A DNA stretch of 64,000 nt from positions 496,001-560,000 of the forward strand of contig CAJXQR010000001.1 of the NCBI GenBank assembly GCA_913058345.1. Direction: 5' to 3'. Position 1 is the first letter of the stretch; each line of letters starts with the position of its first letter. The notes under the pieces were generated by a model, which did not search any database, was not told the origin of the DNA, and worked only from the letters and a program-made list of their open reading frames with translations. The position numbers were made by a program, and so were the translations under genes. The stretch comes from an uncultured Gammaproteobacteria bacterium. GTDB lineage: Bacteria > Pseudomonadota > Gammaproteobacteria > Pseudomonadales > Porticoccaceae. Shown piece after piece: positions 39,809-49,133 of this stretch.

Positions 39809-40054
39809 TTAATGCAAAACCCTCGGCTCGAGATCTTCATCCTCCACAGAGGACGACTCATTGCCCAGTAACTCCACCGCATCAATCCCTGCGTCAATCA
39901 TTGCTTTAGCAACGTCCATGCTGCCTTCACGCAGATAATAAAGCGCCTCTTCCGAAAAATTAATACGGATTAAAGGTGCACCTTGTTCATCAGCGCGCTG
40001 CAACACGACCTCACCGTCGGGCAACATAACAATTTCATAAAAGGAAGAAGACAT
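39809..40054 (-). CDS. Small conserved-type hypothetical protein, 81 aa
   Basis: Starting at ATG 40054 (MSSSFYEIVMLPDGEVVLQRADE), 81 aa, with GCGGAC before it. Acidic and cytosolic. It resembles a small conserved protein known to me from Pseudomonas-type genomes (YEIVxLxDGEVVLxRADE...FSEE), but it has no named function. It is the last ordinary gene before the degenerate region. Confidence 0.75.
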   Translation of the reverse strand: MSSSFYEIVMLPDGEVVLQRADEQGAPLIRINFSEEALYYLREGSMDVAKAMIDAGIDAVELLGNESSSVEDEDLEPRVLH

Positions 40055-40299
40055 AAAAAGTCCGCAATCAATGATTAGTGACAATTGTAATAAGAAGGAT
40101 CAGCATAACATGAATTACGCACACGCTGAATTCAGATAACAACTGCAACGTTTGAAACCTATACAAGAATTAACTGCCGTTTAAGTTGGCAGCTCTGGCC
40201 CAACCAATTTGAGCAGTCACGAAGAAGCTATACCGACAGCTAACCCAGCTGTAAAGATACCAGATCCGGGGCGACGAAGAAGCAGAGCGTTCGAAAACC

Positions 40300-40560
40300 G
40301 CTAAGCAGTACCGATTGGATATCGTAATTCAACTATTAGCCGTGAACATCAACGCTGTAGGGCCAGGTGATCTTCCCACGATAAAACGGGCATGGCTGGT
40401 CAGCAGCCTCTAAAATAGACCGCCTTACATTGTAGGAGGAATCAACGACGTATTAGTCACGAGACGATCTATGCAATGGACCTACCACGCAAACAGGAAG
40501 AGGGGCATCACACCAAGGGTTATTACGGGCTTTCCGAGTATCTCTAAAGCCCCCTAGCCT
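40300..40560 (+). pseudogene. Remnant of IS30-family transposase
   Basis: The plus strand shows IGYRNSTISRE at 40315-40347, the helix-turn-helix motif of IS30 transposases. About 120 bases later in the same frame comes RISHETIYAM (near 40447-40476), the conserved ISHETIY motif. Stops lie between them and after them, and the spacing is shorter than in full-length IS30, so there are internal deletions. The DDE core is absent. No terminal repeats were found. Confidence 0.55.
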
Positions 40561-41021
40561 ATGATGGTAGGGCTTAATGCGAGACAGTTTAGCCATTTAT
40601 TGATAATAACGCCCTTGATGATATTGACTTTGCAGAGCCTCATGTCTCACGACAACGGGGAGTAATGTAAAAGCTAATGAAAGTTTAGGATCAGAGCTCT
40701 CCTAGAGAAGTCATCTGTCTATGAGTGAACGCATTTACAGGTACTTCTTCGCAGCCGACGAGCGTAGATTGACGATAGATCTGCTGGCAAATCTTGATGT
40801 CAGCCCCTCCAATACTAGAGCTCCTCCAATGCCACAGCCTGTGCAGATTCGCAGCATGGTATCGAACCGACCAGCATAATGGTCGGGCTACGCGGTTGCG
40901 GTTGCGTCGACCGATCGGTCGAAACCCAGGCTAACACGCACAACAGTGCGACACGGAAATACTTAAGTTTGCTACGATTTTCAACGGATACACTAGAGCT
41001 CAAATAACGAATACTGATCCT
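40561..41021. other. Degenerate interval
   Basis: About 460 bases with no supported gene. A 62-codon minus-strand frame at 40815-41003 starts only with TTG, lacks a ribosome binding site and has no recognisable similarity. A 16-bp perfect palindrome (TCGACCGATCGGTCGA) lies at 40907-40922. Confidence 0.35.
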
Positions 41022-41543
41022 TTAGAGGGTTTGAGCGGAATAACCCATAGTAGTTTTCGCCAATGATTTTTCATCATTGTCGGCACAATGAGCAATCACG
41101 GTCCAGCGGCCTGTCTCGCTCGCACTACGCGTTTTTTCGATCAATGGATCATGATCGGGCCGCAGAGATATAGCACCTGCCAACATCAGACCCAGAGCAG
41201 GGAAAAGGAACCCCAGCGCGATAAAAGTCATCACCGGACTTGAGCGGGTCAGCACAGGGCCAACTGTGACTAGTACAGCCGCGGTCACCAGCCCAACCAC
41301 GAGCGCTCCCAGACCGAGCACGATATGTGTTTTGAGCAACGTACGCGCTACCCCTCTGGTCTCAGGCTCAACCTTGGTTTCCATATGAGTGTCATCTGGG
41401 CGCACCACTCGGATTTGTGAAGGCGGTAATCCGGCTTTATGAACCAGAGACCAGGCTGCTTCTTCTGCCGCTGAATGGTTGTCAAATCCAGCACTGACCT
41501 TGTGTGGAAAATCCTCTCCCAACAGCACACCTTGTTCAAACAT
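41022..41543 (-). CDS. Predicted membrane protein with general-stress-type N-terminal domain
   Basis: A 173-aa protein. ATG 41543 is chosen for its ribosome binding site (GGGAGAGCTC). Residues 1-45 (FDNHSAAEEAAWSLVHKAGLPPSQIRVV) resemble the small YflT/GS17M-like domain found in stress proteins. Two membrane helices follow (IVLGLGALVVGLVTAAVLVTV and MTFIALGFLFPALGLMLAGAI), then a soluble tail. Function is unknown. It is one of only two intact-looking genes in the 40-46 kb decayed region. Confidence 0.7.
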   Translation of the reverse strand: MFEQGVLLGEDFPHKVSAGFDNHSAAEEAAWSLVHKAGLPPSQIRVVRPDDTHMETKVEPETRGVARTLLKTHIVLGLGALVVGLVTAAVLVTVGPVLTRSSPVMTFIALGFLFPALGLMLAGAISLRPDHDPLIEKTRSASETGRWTVIAHCADNDEKSLAKTTMGYSAQTL

Positions 41544-41887
41544 ACTGAGCTCTCCCATAATAGAAACGATTTCAATCCCGGGCTATCGCATCACGTCAGA
41601 TGCTCCGACAAATTTCATGTTTCAAGCATGCTCGCGAACTATGTAGCGTATCGAGCATTCCCGCCCATGATGCTTCTGACTTTTGTAATTAAATAGGCAA
41701 AGCCTGTGCCACGAACATCGAGCGGCGATATCTCTCGCTCACACTGTCGTTTCTGACATGCTCTCTGTAATACTTAAAAACACCCTAAGAAAACGACGTA
41801 GTCTAGCGACTTATTGCGTCTTGATTGTCGTCTCAGAGCGTCCTGAATTCATGCTTGCAAACCAAATTTTGCTATCCGGAGAGATTG

Positions 41888-42193
41888 ATGGCTAGCGTTG
41901 CAGGCATACTTCCAACCAACCACCGCCAGGCCAAAGCAGCATCATGGATGCCTGTGGTCAGGGTGTTGCAACACAAGGATTTTTGCGAGCTAGCCCACTA
42001 TTACTCAACACTGACCTCGCCAGCGCGGGGACAAAATGTGACCGAATATCAGGCGCAGCTTGAGCAAAGTGATACGCTTGCTGAGCAAGGTGATCTCTCA
42101 AGCCAGATACCCGTTTGTAATGGAGATCACAGAACAAAGGACGTGCCAGCTACCCCCCTGCTGAATAAATCAGGATGGCCGCCCTCCACGTAA
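41888..42193 (+). pseudogene. Truncated cytochrome c-like fragment with broken heme motif
   Basis: Starting at ATG 41888 (GGAGAG just upstream), about 101 residues. WMPVVRVLQHKDFCELAHYYSTL and AEQGDLSSQIPVCNGDH resemble the end of the first domain and the start of the second domain of diheme class I cytochromes c (usual LAxYYAxL and GDxxxxIPACxxCHG). The expected CxxCH reads C-N-G-D-H, lacking the second heme-binding cysteine. No signal peptide or first heme is present. I read it as a decayed fragment; the similarity is short. Confidence 0.45.
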
Positions 42194-42387
42194 GCGTTCC
42201 TGCTCACGATTATGCGTGTACTCACGGTTCTATATAATGATCGACATTATTTGGGCTACTTCAAGCGCCTTCTTTGTACCCAAATGTGGATTGGAGTGTT
42301 AAATGCAATTGCAATTTATTTCATCTATTTCAGTTATTTCAATAGCCGCACCAATATATTATATAGCTGTCCTCGACTTGAATTTTA

Positions 42388-42843
42388 TTATTCTTCCGTA
42401 TTAAATTCGAAAACCACAGGTGTCGCATTGGGCCTTGAGACCGTGATATCGAACTGCGTCGGAAATGCCGACGTTGTGCTATAAGTCCCCAACCATGTCT
42501 GTTCAGTATGTTTCGCTCCACGCCGCATATCCAGATCTTTTTGGGCAGCCCCGATGGTTCGATAAGTGCCTGTTACGCTATCTGCAAGTGGGGCCACACA
42601 GGACAATACACCTGTGTTCAAGTCTGGCTGGATATTATGGGCGGACGTGTTTTCTTCCGGCAGCTGAGTTGAGTTAATTGCGCTACAGCGTATTTCGATG
42701 CCGTCGACGGTTTCTACATGATAAACATTCTTAAAGGCTTTCTTTTGCTCAGATTCATTGAGTGAGCCATCTTCACAGGATGCCAAGAGAGGAAATCCGA
42801 TCAATAAAAACACCCATGTTCCGATTTTCGTTATGGTTTCCAT
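42388..42843 (-). CDS. Predicted lipoprotein of unknown function
   Basis: A 151-aa protein from ATG 42843, which has a strong ribosome binding site (AAAGGAGC). A signal sequence with lipobox (IGTWVFLLIGFPLLASC, lipid-attached Cys about residue 22) precedes a hydrophilic region with two cysteines. I do not recognise the family. An upstream in-frame start at 42957 is ignored. The intact frame and good ribosome binding site set it apart from the decayed DNA around it. Confidence 0.7.
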   Translation of the reverse strand: METITKIGTWVFLLIGFPLLASCEDGSLNESEQKKAFKNVYHVETVDGIEIRCSAINSTQLPEENTSAHNIQPDLNTGVLSCVAPLADSVTGTYRTIGAAQKDLDMRRGAKHTEQTWLGTYSTTSAFPTQFDITVSRPNATPVVFEFNTEE

Positions 42844-44515
42844 TTCAGCTCCTTTATCAATATTGACTGACAGCTCTCTGCCGGTGGCTGTAGCAAGGCT
42901 CGCACGTGTGCATAATGTTGTCATAAGATCGCTGATATACACTATATTTCTCGACATAATTAGTAATTACCCGCTCGCTCTCGATTACCCTGTTTGCTGG
43001 CGGTCTGTGCTAGAAATTTCAACTATAAAATATCCAACAAAGCTCATATCAACCTTCATAGCAATAAGGGCAAGCTTTATACCAAGACACCCTCATGAAT
43101 GCCTGCCGCAAGCAACTCCGCTGCCCATCAAGAGAATTCAGATAACCTGAACGGCTAACCGAATCATGGAAATCTTTATATTCATCAGCTCCACATCTCT
43201 GCACAGAGCCTTGATGGCTCACTGCAATGTCACCGAGGCCTATTTTTCTGACAGATCTCGCAACATTCCGATGAATTCCCTATTGATTTCCGTAAGGTAT
43301 TTCAATGTATCTCCGAGCGTCGCGGACACGGTGGGAGGATTACTCTTCAGTGTGCATTGAACGCTGTGTGAGGGATATTCCTGAGTTTTTTTTCAGAGTT
43401 TTCTGCCAAATTGATCCCCAGCCGGTGCCCTGCTTTGCATCAACTAGCATTTCATCGTATGCAGTATTAGTTTCGTGCAGATGTTTTCTAGGCGCATTCT
43501 CAACCTCCATAAGGCGCTGAACCCTGCGGAGAAACAGCTCTCTGCACGACAGAAATGTCTCGTGATTTTCTGCATCTATAATGACGCTCCTTTAGAGCGG
43601 TACGCTTGTCGTAACCTTTCTCACTGACGATCAGAATAACGCCGCCGTCCTGTAACCTTCGATAGCTCTTGTCCAGTCACATCCTGCAATATCACCTGCC
43701 AAACTGCTTGTAATAAGCCCCTACCCCCACTGGCTTCTTCAGTCCAGATGAAATTTCGGTCGCCTCTTTTATCACAACACTATGAAACTGGGAGCCAGCC
43801 AGGTGATCTCGAATGCCCACGCGACCGGAAACGGTACTTTGCGACCGGGCTTCACTCTCATCGTAAGTGACCTTAATAGGCCCTACTACCAACGGGACTT
43901 CTTCCCCCGGTATTTCCAGAGTATGCCCATGGCCCCCAAAAACCTTTCACCGGACCCGCAATACAACTGACTAAATGCTGCATACTCGGCCTCATACTGG
44001 CGACACATAGGCTGAAATTTCCCAATTCCGGGCTATTTTCGATATCAGTTTTCGTCTAATTAATCGGGCGCCGTCCCGAGCGGGAACACCATACTTTTGC
44101 GTTCGGGCAACTGAGTGTACGTTAGCCCCAGTGCTAAATTGAGACATGGCTTGCTTTGCTTATGTTAGCCGGCGGCCAAGCTGCCGGTTCAGTTCGAGTA
44201 GAGTCTTATCATTAAAAGACCCCGACAGCCCGCTTTTCCCTTGTCATAACTTCGATAAGTACCGTCTTCGTTTATCCGCCTATAAAACAATGGAGATTTA
44301 TATCTCATCGGGTTCAGTTCATCAGAGATGTCGGTGCGTCACTGTTCGGTAAGTTATTAATGTCATTCAAGAGGCCGGATTATGAAAGAATTACAAATTT
44401 GAAGGTAAGAATTTCAAAGAAATTAAGACCACAGAACCCTTATCGCTGACGACAATTTGCCGGGGGACGTAACAACACCTCTATTCCATATCGTTCTGTA
44501 TTCCATGTCACTCTG
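42844..44515. other. Low-coding-density, probably decayed region
   Basis: About 1.7 kb without a convincing gene. Several short frames look protein-like but lack starts or are shifted: minus-strand stretches around 43340-43600 (e.g. LMEVENAPRKHLHE) and 43692-43970 (EVPLVVGPIKVTYDE). I could not identify them. They are most simply relics of inactivated genes. Confidence 0.4.
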
Positions 44516-44712
44516 TCACTGCTCCCAATCTTTTTTGATAACAGGATAAAATAATCGCGTAGATTCCACTTGGGCGTAAAGCCTTATCCGGAGGCAAGGC
44601 ACCAGCCTCAGTGCTTCCGAAATGGCTAAGACGACCTCAATTTCTTGGCGATGCTTAACTTCAACCAACAGGCCAATGGCTCCCAATACGATAATTTGTT
44701 CGCGTTTCGCTG
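44516..44712 (-). other. Unidentified open stretch without a start
   Basis: A minus-strand frame running down to TGA at 44516 stays open for about 80 codons (e.g. REQIIVLGAIGLLVEVKH). Its upper part overlaps the OrfA relic in another frame. It has no ATG start and I recognise no family. It may be a gene fragment. Confidence 0.3.
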
Positions 44713-44889
44713 CTAAGCAGTCATTTGATAACTGTTCCGCCCAAACAGAAATAAGGATCCTTGTAAATAACGCCTTGCTTTAGGGGTTATCATATTCTCT
44801 GCAGACTGTTTATGTGTGTCGCCCTGATCGACCACGAGCAGTGCCGCTTCAAGACGAAATCCCAGGCTGAAGTTTCTTTTCCTGGTCAT
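44713..44889 (-). pseudogene. Remnant of IS3-family OrfA transposase (second copy type)
   Basis: From ATG 44889 the minus frame reads MTRKRNFSLGFRLEAALLVV then DQGDTHKQSAENM. This is the start of IS3-family OrfA (typical TKRTRRTFSPEFRLEAAQLVVDQ). It then runs into unrelated sequence and stops at 44713. No OrfB is nearby. It differs from the relic at 4569-4697 in the part preserved. Confidence 0.6.
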
Positions 44890-45036
44890 AACTCAAAATC
44901 AGGTGGCCAAATTCACGTGGCACTGCAGAGGTCATAGCGAGAAACAGCAATGTAATCTGAGCCCAAGAAGATGGCTCAACACACTGTCGCTGAGGGCTTT
45001 GCCTGTGGACGGGAAAGCAATGTTAATAATTGATTC

Positions 45037-45189
45037 CTAACATGATGGGGCGCCACTCCTAAAAAGCCTGATGACCTCGATCAGATCCTGACAAGGAATG
45101 TGGGCTTCCATCTCTTCCAGAAACTGTTCTTTGCGGGTCTTCTTACGAAACTTCTCGAATCCGGCAACGGAAAAGGAATCTTGGCGCAT
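45037..45189 (-). pseudogene. Remnant of IS5-family transposase N-terminus
   Basis: From ATG 45189 the minus frame reads MRQDSFSVAGFEKFRKKTRK then EQFLEEMEAHIPCQDLIEVI. This is characteristic of IS5-family transposases (typical FxKxRKxTRREQFLxEMExVVPW). The frame ends at TAG 45037 after 50 codons, and the DDE domain is missing. Confidence 0.65.
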
Positions 45190-45542
45190 GACGTTCTACT
45201 CGTATATGAGCCTTGACTGTAATAAATGAACGTTGAAATAAATCAGGGACGCCTTAAATGATAAATCACTGATCGTAGTATCGTGAATTGCATTACCGGA
45301 GAAAAGACTAGCAGAAGCCTGATTATGCGTTGGGCATCTTAAAAACCAACTACAGACCAGGTTTCGTAAAGAGCCACACCCTTAGGCCCTGCATCTTATT
45401 TGTAATAGCGCTGGCACTAGTACTTAAGCCTTCAAACTTTTTTATTAAGCGAGGCAAATTTTGCATTTATGATCATAAAGAGCCTGTGATACGGAAGGCA
45501 CAGTTCAAAAAATGCCTTATACAGACCAATCTTCCATTTAAA
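45190..45542. other. Intergenic, no recognisable gene
   Basis: About 350 bases leading to the heptanucleotide repeat. A plus frame of 110 codons (45330-45662) runs through the repeat but looks artificial because the repeat itself generates FAVCCLL. Confidence 0.4.
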
Positions 45543-45598
45543 TTTGCTGTTTGCTGTTTGCTGTTTGCTGTTTGCTGTTTGCTGTTTGCTGTTTGCTG
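45543..45598 (+). repeat. Tandem heptanucleotide repeat, 8 copies of TTTGCTG
   Basis: Eight exact back-to-back copies of the 7-base unit. Because 7 is not a multiple of 3, copy-number changes would shift any reading frame. No convincing gene crosses it, so a phase-variation role is unproven. Confidence 0.97.
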
Positions 45599-45937
45599 CC
45601 AAATCCTATCACGGCAACACGTTTTATTTTGCACAACTCTTCCTACAAGCCAGCACAATTAAACTCCGCCGATAACTTGCAAAAGAACATCGTCATACAG
45701 TCATTTTACTCAGTGACTCTATTAAACCGATTTGTTGACACTCTATGTAGAGGAAAAAAATGACTAAAATTAGCGTAGAAGAGTCATGGATATGCGCTAG
45801 GCTTTATTAAGATATTATTATTTTTCAGATTAGGGGGAAAAGGAATAATTGGCATGCACTGAGAGAGGCTGGTTTAGGAAAAACCTTCTTCTCTGCAAAA
45901 ATGCATCATTTAAGTCTAGGATTGTTAAAACATAAAA
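45599..45937. other. Intergenic, no recognisable gene
   Basis: About 340 AT-rich bases between the repeat and the tRNA-Asp 3' end. I see no clear terminator for the tRNA operon and no gene. Confidence 0.4.
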
Positions 45938-46014
45938 TGGCGGACCGGACGGGACTCGAACCCGCGACCTCCGGCGTGACAGGCCGGCATTCTAACCAGC
46001 TGAACTACCGGTCC
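45938..46014 (-). tRNA. tRNA-Asp (anticodon GTC)
   Basis: A cloverleaf with acceptor GGACCGG/CCGGTCC, anticodon loop CTGTCAC (GTC), T loop TTCGAGT and encoded CCA. It lies 12 bases downstream of tRNA-Val on the same strand, so the two are co-transcribed. Confidence 0.97.
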
Positions 46015-46026
46015 GTTAATGCTTAA

Positions 46027-46102
46027 TGGTGGGTGGTACAGGGGTCGAACCTGTGACCTACGGCTTGTAAGGCCGTTGCTCTCCCAACTGAGCTAACCAC
46101 CC
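46027..46102 (-). tRNA. tRNA-Val (anticodon TAC)
   Basis: A cloverleaf with acceptor GGGTGGT/ACCACCC, anticodon loop CTTACAA (TAC), T arm ACAGG-TTCGACC-CCTGT, discriminator A and encoded CCA. First gene of a Val-Asp tRNA pair. Confidence 0.97.
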
Positions 46103-46119
46103 CTTGAAGCGAGATGCGC

Positions 46120-46147
46120 ATTTTACGCATTTCTGCAGACGAGTCAA
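46120..46147 (-). promoter_or_regulatory. Predicted promoter of tRNA-Val/Asp operon
   Basis: On the minus strand TTGACT and TAAAAT are separated by 16 bases, followed by a GC-rich start region about 18 bases upstream of tRNA-Val. This is typical of strong stable-RNA promoters. Confidence 0.7.
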
Positions 46148-46230
46148 ACGTTTTAGCTATTTAAGTTATAATTAATTACATATTTTTTTCATTACCACTT
46201 TCGTTATAACCACATGAGCCCATCGACACT

Positions 46231-46587
46231 ATGGAAATCACCAAATCTTTCTCCTTTGAAGCCGCTCACCACCTACCGAATGTACCTGAAGGGCACAAAT
46301 GCGCCCGCCTTCACGGGCATTCCTTCCATGTTGTGGTGACGGTATCCGGCCCCATTGATCAGCATCAGGGCTGGGTCATGGATTTTGGCGATATAAAAGA
46401 AGCCTGTAAGCCCGTTTTCGAAGCTCTCGACCACCGCTACCTGAATGAAATCAGCGGCCTTGAAAACCCAACCAGCGAAAATATTGCGCTATGGATTTGG
46501 GCGCGGCTAAAACCCCAGCTAGCACAACTGAGCCAAGTCGAAGTGCGCGAAACTTGTACTAGTGCCTGCATCTATCGCGGCGACTAA
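46231..46587 (+). CDS. queD: 6-Carboxy-5,6,7,8-tetrahydropterin synthase
   Basis: Converts dihydroneopterin triphosphate to 6-carboxytetrahydropterin, the second step to queuosine. The 118-aa protein has the zinc-binding histidines in FEAAHHLP and LHGHSFHV, the catalytic cysteine in HKCARLHGHS, and the glutamate in NPTSENIALW. It is a single-domain PTPS fold. It converges with uvrB. queF of the same pathway lies at 57 kb. Confidence 0.95.
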   Translation: MEITKSFSFEAAHHLPNVPEGHKCARLHGHSFHVVVTVSGPIDQHQGWVMDFGDIKEACKPVFEALDHRYLNEISGLENPTSENIALWIWARLKPQLAQLSQVEVRETCTSACIYRGD

Positions 46588-46616
46588 GATCGCGATGACT
46601 AAGGCCAATAAACACT

Positions 46617-48671
46617 TTAGCCGCCAACGAATTCACTGTGTTTGAGCACCTCTAGCGCATCACGAACAACAGACGCCTCTTCAAATTCAAGGTTGCGTGC
46701 GTGCTCGTACATTTTTTCCTCCATTGATTTTAGTCGTCTCGCCAACTGAGCAGGACTGAGACTGTGGGCTTCATGACCCACCTCATACTGTACCTTTTGC
46801 TCCGCAACAGCCCGTTGTTGCTTACGCTTGCCTTTTGCAGAGCTCATCGCACCTTCAAGTACGTCTGGAATCGCCTTAACAATACCCTGTGGTACTAAAT
46901 TATTGGCCGCGTTGTAAGCCTCTTGCTTGGCCCGACGCCGATCTGTTTCATCTATCGCACGTTGCATGGAGCCAGTAACTTTATCCGCGTAGAGAATCGC
47001 CTTGCCATTAATATGCCGAGCGGCTCGTCCAATGGTTTGAATCAACGCCTGTTCCGAACGCAGAAACCCTTCTTTGTCCGCATCAAAGATAGCCACCAAA
47101 GAGACCTCTGGCATATCCAAGCCCTCTCTTAAGAGGTTAATACCGACCAGCACATCAAACTCACCACGGCGCAAATCGCGAATAATTTCGACGCGTTCAA
47201 CCGTGTCAATATCGGAGTGTACGTAGCGCACACGAACGCCATGTTCGTCGAGAAAATCCGTTAGGTCTTCTGCCATGCGCTTGGTTAAGGTTGTAATTAG
47301 CACTCGCTCATCAAGCGCCACACAACGTTTAATCTCGTTCATCACATCATCGACCTGATGACCCGCCGGGCGAATTTCAATCTCCGGGTCGACCAGACCC
47401 GTCGGCCTCACTACTTGCTCGACCACCATTCCCGCGCGCTCGGCCTCGTACTTACCCGGTGTCGCGGAGACAAAAACCGTCTGCGGAATCAACGCTTCCC
47501 ACTCATCAAAACGCAAAGGGCGGTTATCCAGAGCCGAGGGCAAACGAAAGCCATAATTAACCAGCGTTTCTTTACGTGAACGGTCGCCCTTATACATGCC
47601 ACCAATCTGTGGCACTGAGACATGGGACTCGTCCACAACTAACAGCGCATCATCGGGCAGATAATCAAACAGAGTTGGCGGTGCATCACCGGGCTCTCGG
47701 CCCGATAGATAACGACTATAATTCTCGATGCCCGAGCAATAACCCAGCTCCTGCATCATCTCCAGGTCATAGCGTGTACGCTCAGCTAAACGCTGGGCCT
47801 CAACCAGTTTGTCATTGCTGCGCAACTGTTCCAGGCGCTCCTGAAGCTCCACTTTAATATCCTCCACCGCATCCATAATCGTCGAGCGCGGAGTTACATA
47901 GTGAGATTTGGGATACACCGTCACCCGCGGCAAGCGTTGCAGCACTTCGCCAGTCAGGGGATCAAAGAGGGAAATGTTCTCCACCTCTTCGTCAAATAAC
48001 TCGATACGCACCGCATCCTTTTCCGAATCTGCCGGAAAAATATCAATCACATCGCCACGCACCCGGTAATTAGAGCGCTCAAAAGCAATATCATTGCGCG
48101 TGTACTGTAGCTCGGCGAGGCGCCGCAAAATACTGCGCTGGTCGATGATGTCGCCGCGCACCACATGCAACAGCATCTTTAAATAGGAGTCTGGATCACC
48201 CAGCCCGTAAATTGCCGACACCGTCGCCACCACAATGACATCACGACGTTCCATCAAAGCCTTAGTGGCCGACAAACGCATTTGCTCAATGTGCTGATTG
48301 ACTGAGGCATCCTTTTCTATAAAAGTATTCGAGGCTGGCACATAGGCTTCTGGCTGATAGTAGTCATAATAAGAGACGAAATATTCCACCGAGTTTTTCG
48401 GGAAGAATTCCTTCATTTCACCATAGAGCTGCGCCGCCAGCGTTTTATTATGGGCCATAACAATAGTCGGCCGTTGTACCTCCTCAATCACCTTGGCGAC
48501 GGTAAAGGTCTTACCCGAGCCCGTCACTCCCAATAGCGTGAGGCCGGCAAGCCCCGCGTCCAACCCGGTAACCAGTTGTTTAATGGCCTCCGGTTGATCA
48601 CCGGCGGGTTGGTAGGGACTGACAACTTCAAAGCGTTTTGAGTGAGAAGAGATAGAGCTAACTGTACTCAT
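46617..48671 (-). CDS. uvrB: Excinuclease ABC subunit B
   Basis: The damage-verifying helicase-like subunit of nucleotide excision repair. Walker A GVTGSGKT is at about residues 48-55, followed by [12 protein letters not shown]. The beta-hairpin [12 protein letters not shown] inserts behind the lesion. The Walker B-like [10 protein letters not shown] and helicase motifs ([25 protein letters not shown]) follow. The C-terminal UVR motif ([26 protein letters not shown]) contacts UvrA/UvrC. 684 aa is standard. I saw no convincing LexA box in the 110 bases upstream. Confidence 0.98.
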   Translation of the reverse strand: MSTVSSISSHSKRFEVVSPYQPAGDQPEAIKQLVTGLDAGLAGLTLLGVTGSGKTFTVAKVIEEVQRPTIVMAHNKTLAAQLYGEMKEFFPKNSVEYFVSYYDYYQPEAYVPASNTFIEKDASVNQHIEQMRLSATKALMERRDVIVVATVSAIYGLGDPDSYLKMLLHVVRGDIIDQRSILRRLAELQYTRNDIAFERSNYRVRGDVIDIFPADSEKDAVRIELFDEEVENISLFDPLTGEVLQRLPRVTVYPKSHYVTPRSTIMDAVEDIKVELQERLEQLRSNDKLVEAQRLAERTRYDLEMMQELGYCSGIENYSRYLSGREPGDAPPTLFDYLPDDALLVVDESHVSVPQIGGMYKGDRSRKETLVNYGFRLPSALDNRPLRFDEWEALIPQTVFVSATPGKYEAERAGMVVEQVVRPTGLVDPEIEIRPAGHQVDDVMNEIKRCVALDERVLITTLTKRMAEDLTDFLDEHGVRVRYVHSDIDTVERVEIIRDLRRGEFDVLVGINLLREGLDMPEVSLVAIFDADKEGFLRSEQALIQTIGRAARHINGKAILYADKVTGSMQRAIDETDRRRAKQEAYNAANNLVPQGIVKAIPDVLEGAMSSAKGKRKQQRAVAEQKVQYEVGHEAHSLSPAQLARRLKSMEEKMYEHARNLEFEEASVVRDALEVLKHSEFVGG

Positions 48672-48735
48672 AGGACTAATTTACGGCCTGTTAAATAATA
48701 AACACGATAAGTCGTCAATAAAGCTCAAGGAACGC

Positions 48736-48764
48736 TTGACTGACCCAAGACCCGACTATATCAT
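48736..48764 (+). promoter_or_regulatory. Predicted promoter of tRNA-Asn
   Basis: TTGACT and TATCAT separated by exactly 17 bases, followed by a GC-rich discriminator (GGCGCCGC), about 17 bases before the tRNA. The GC-rich discriminator suggests stringent control. Confidence 0.75.
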
Positions 48765-48781
48765 GGCGCCGCTTTTGCAGT

Positions 48782-48857
48782 TCCGCCTTAGCTCAGTTGG
48801 TAGAGCAAATGACTGTTAATCATTGGGTCGCTGGTTCGAGCCCAGCAGGCGGAGCCA
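48782..48857 (+). tRNA. tRNA-Asn (anticodon GTT)
   Basis: Acceptor TCCGCCT/AGGCGGA, D arm GCTCAGTTGGTAGAGC, anticodon loop CTGTTAA (GTT), T loop TTCGAGC, and encoded GCCA end. A single gene with its own promoter and terminator. Confidence 0.97.
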
Positions 48858-48870
48858 AACAATGAAGAAA

Positions 48871-48899
48871 AGGTCTGTAGAAATACAGGCCTTTTTTTT
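48871..48899 (+). terminator. Intrinsic terminator of tRNA-Asn
   Basis: A 9-bp stem AGGTCTGTA/TACAGGCCT (one G-U pair) with a GAAA loop and an eight-T run, 13 bases after the tRNA. Confidence 0.9.
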
Positions 48900-49133
48900 C
48901 GCCCCACATTAAATCGCCTTAGTTTCACACCGGCTTCTTTTCTCCATGAAAGGCTGGCGGCGATTATTGACAGCATCTTTGTTCACGCCTTCACGCCCTG
49001 CCCTCTCCTCAATCCTAGTCGTTATATAAAGCACTCTCCGTTTGCATCTCGACTAAACATGGCTCTCACCTATCAGGCTATGTTATTTTATACGGTGATA
49101 AAAATTCCTATAAACTTCAAACAGGAGTGCACC

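Noticed and set aside
40815-41003. 62-codon minus frame with a hydrophobic start
   Set aside because: TTG start only, no ribosome binding site, located in degenerate DNA.
45543-45598. Heptamer array as a CRISPR
   Set aside because: Units are 7 bases, contiguous and without spacers; no cas genes are present.
45330-45662. 110-codon frame through the heptamer repeat
   Set aside because: Part of its translation is just the repeat (FAVCCLL cycles), there is no ribosome binding site, and the rest is not recognisable.
48672-48735. LexA box upstream of uvrB
   Set aside because: A CTGT half-site is present but no ACAG partner at the right spacing.
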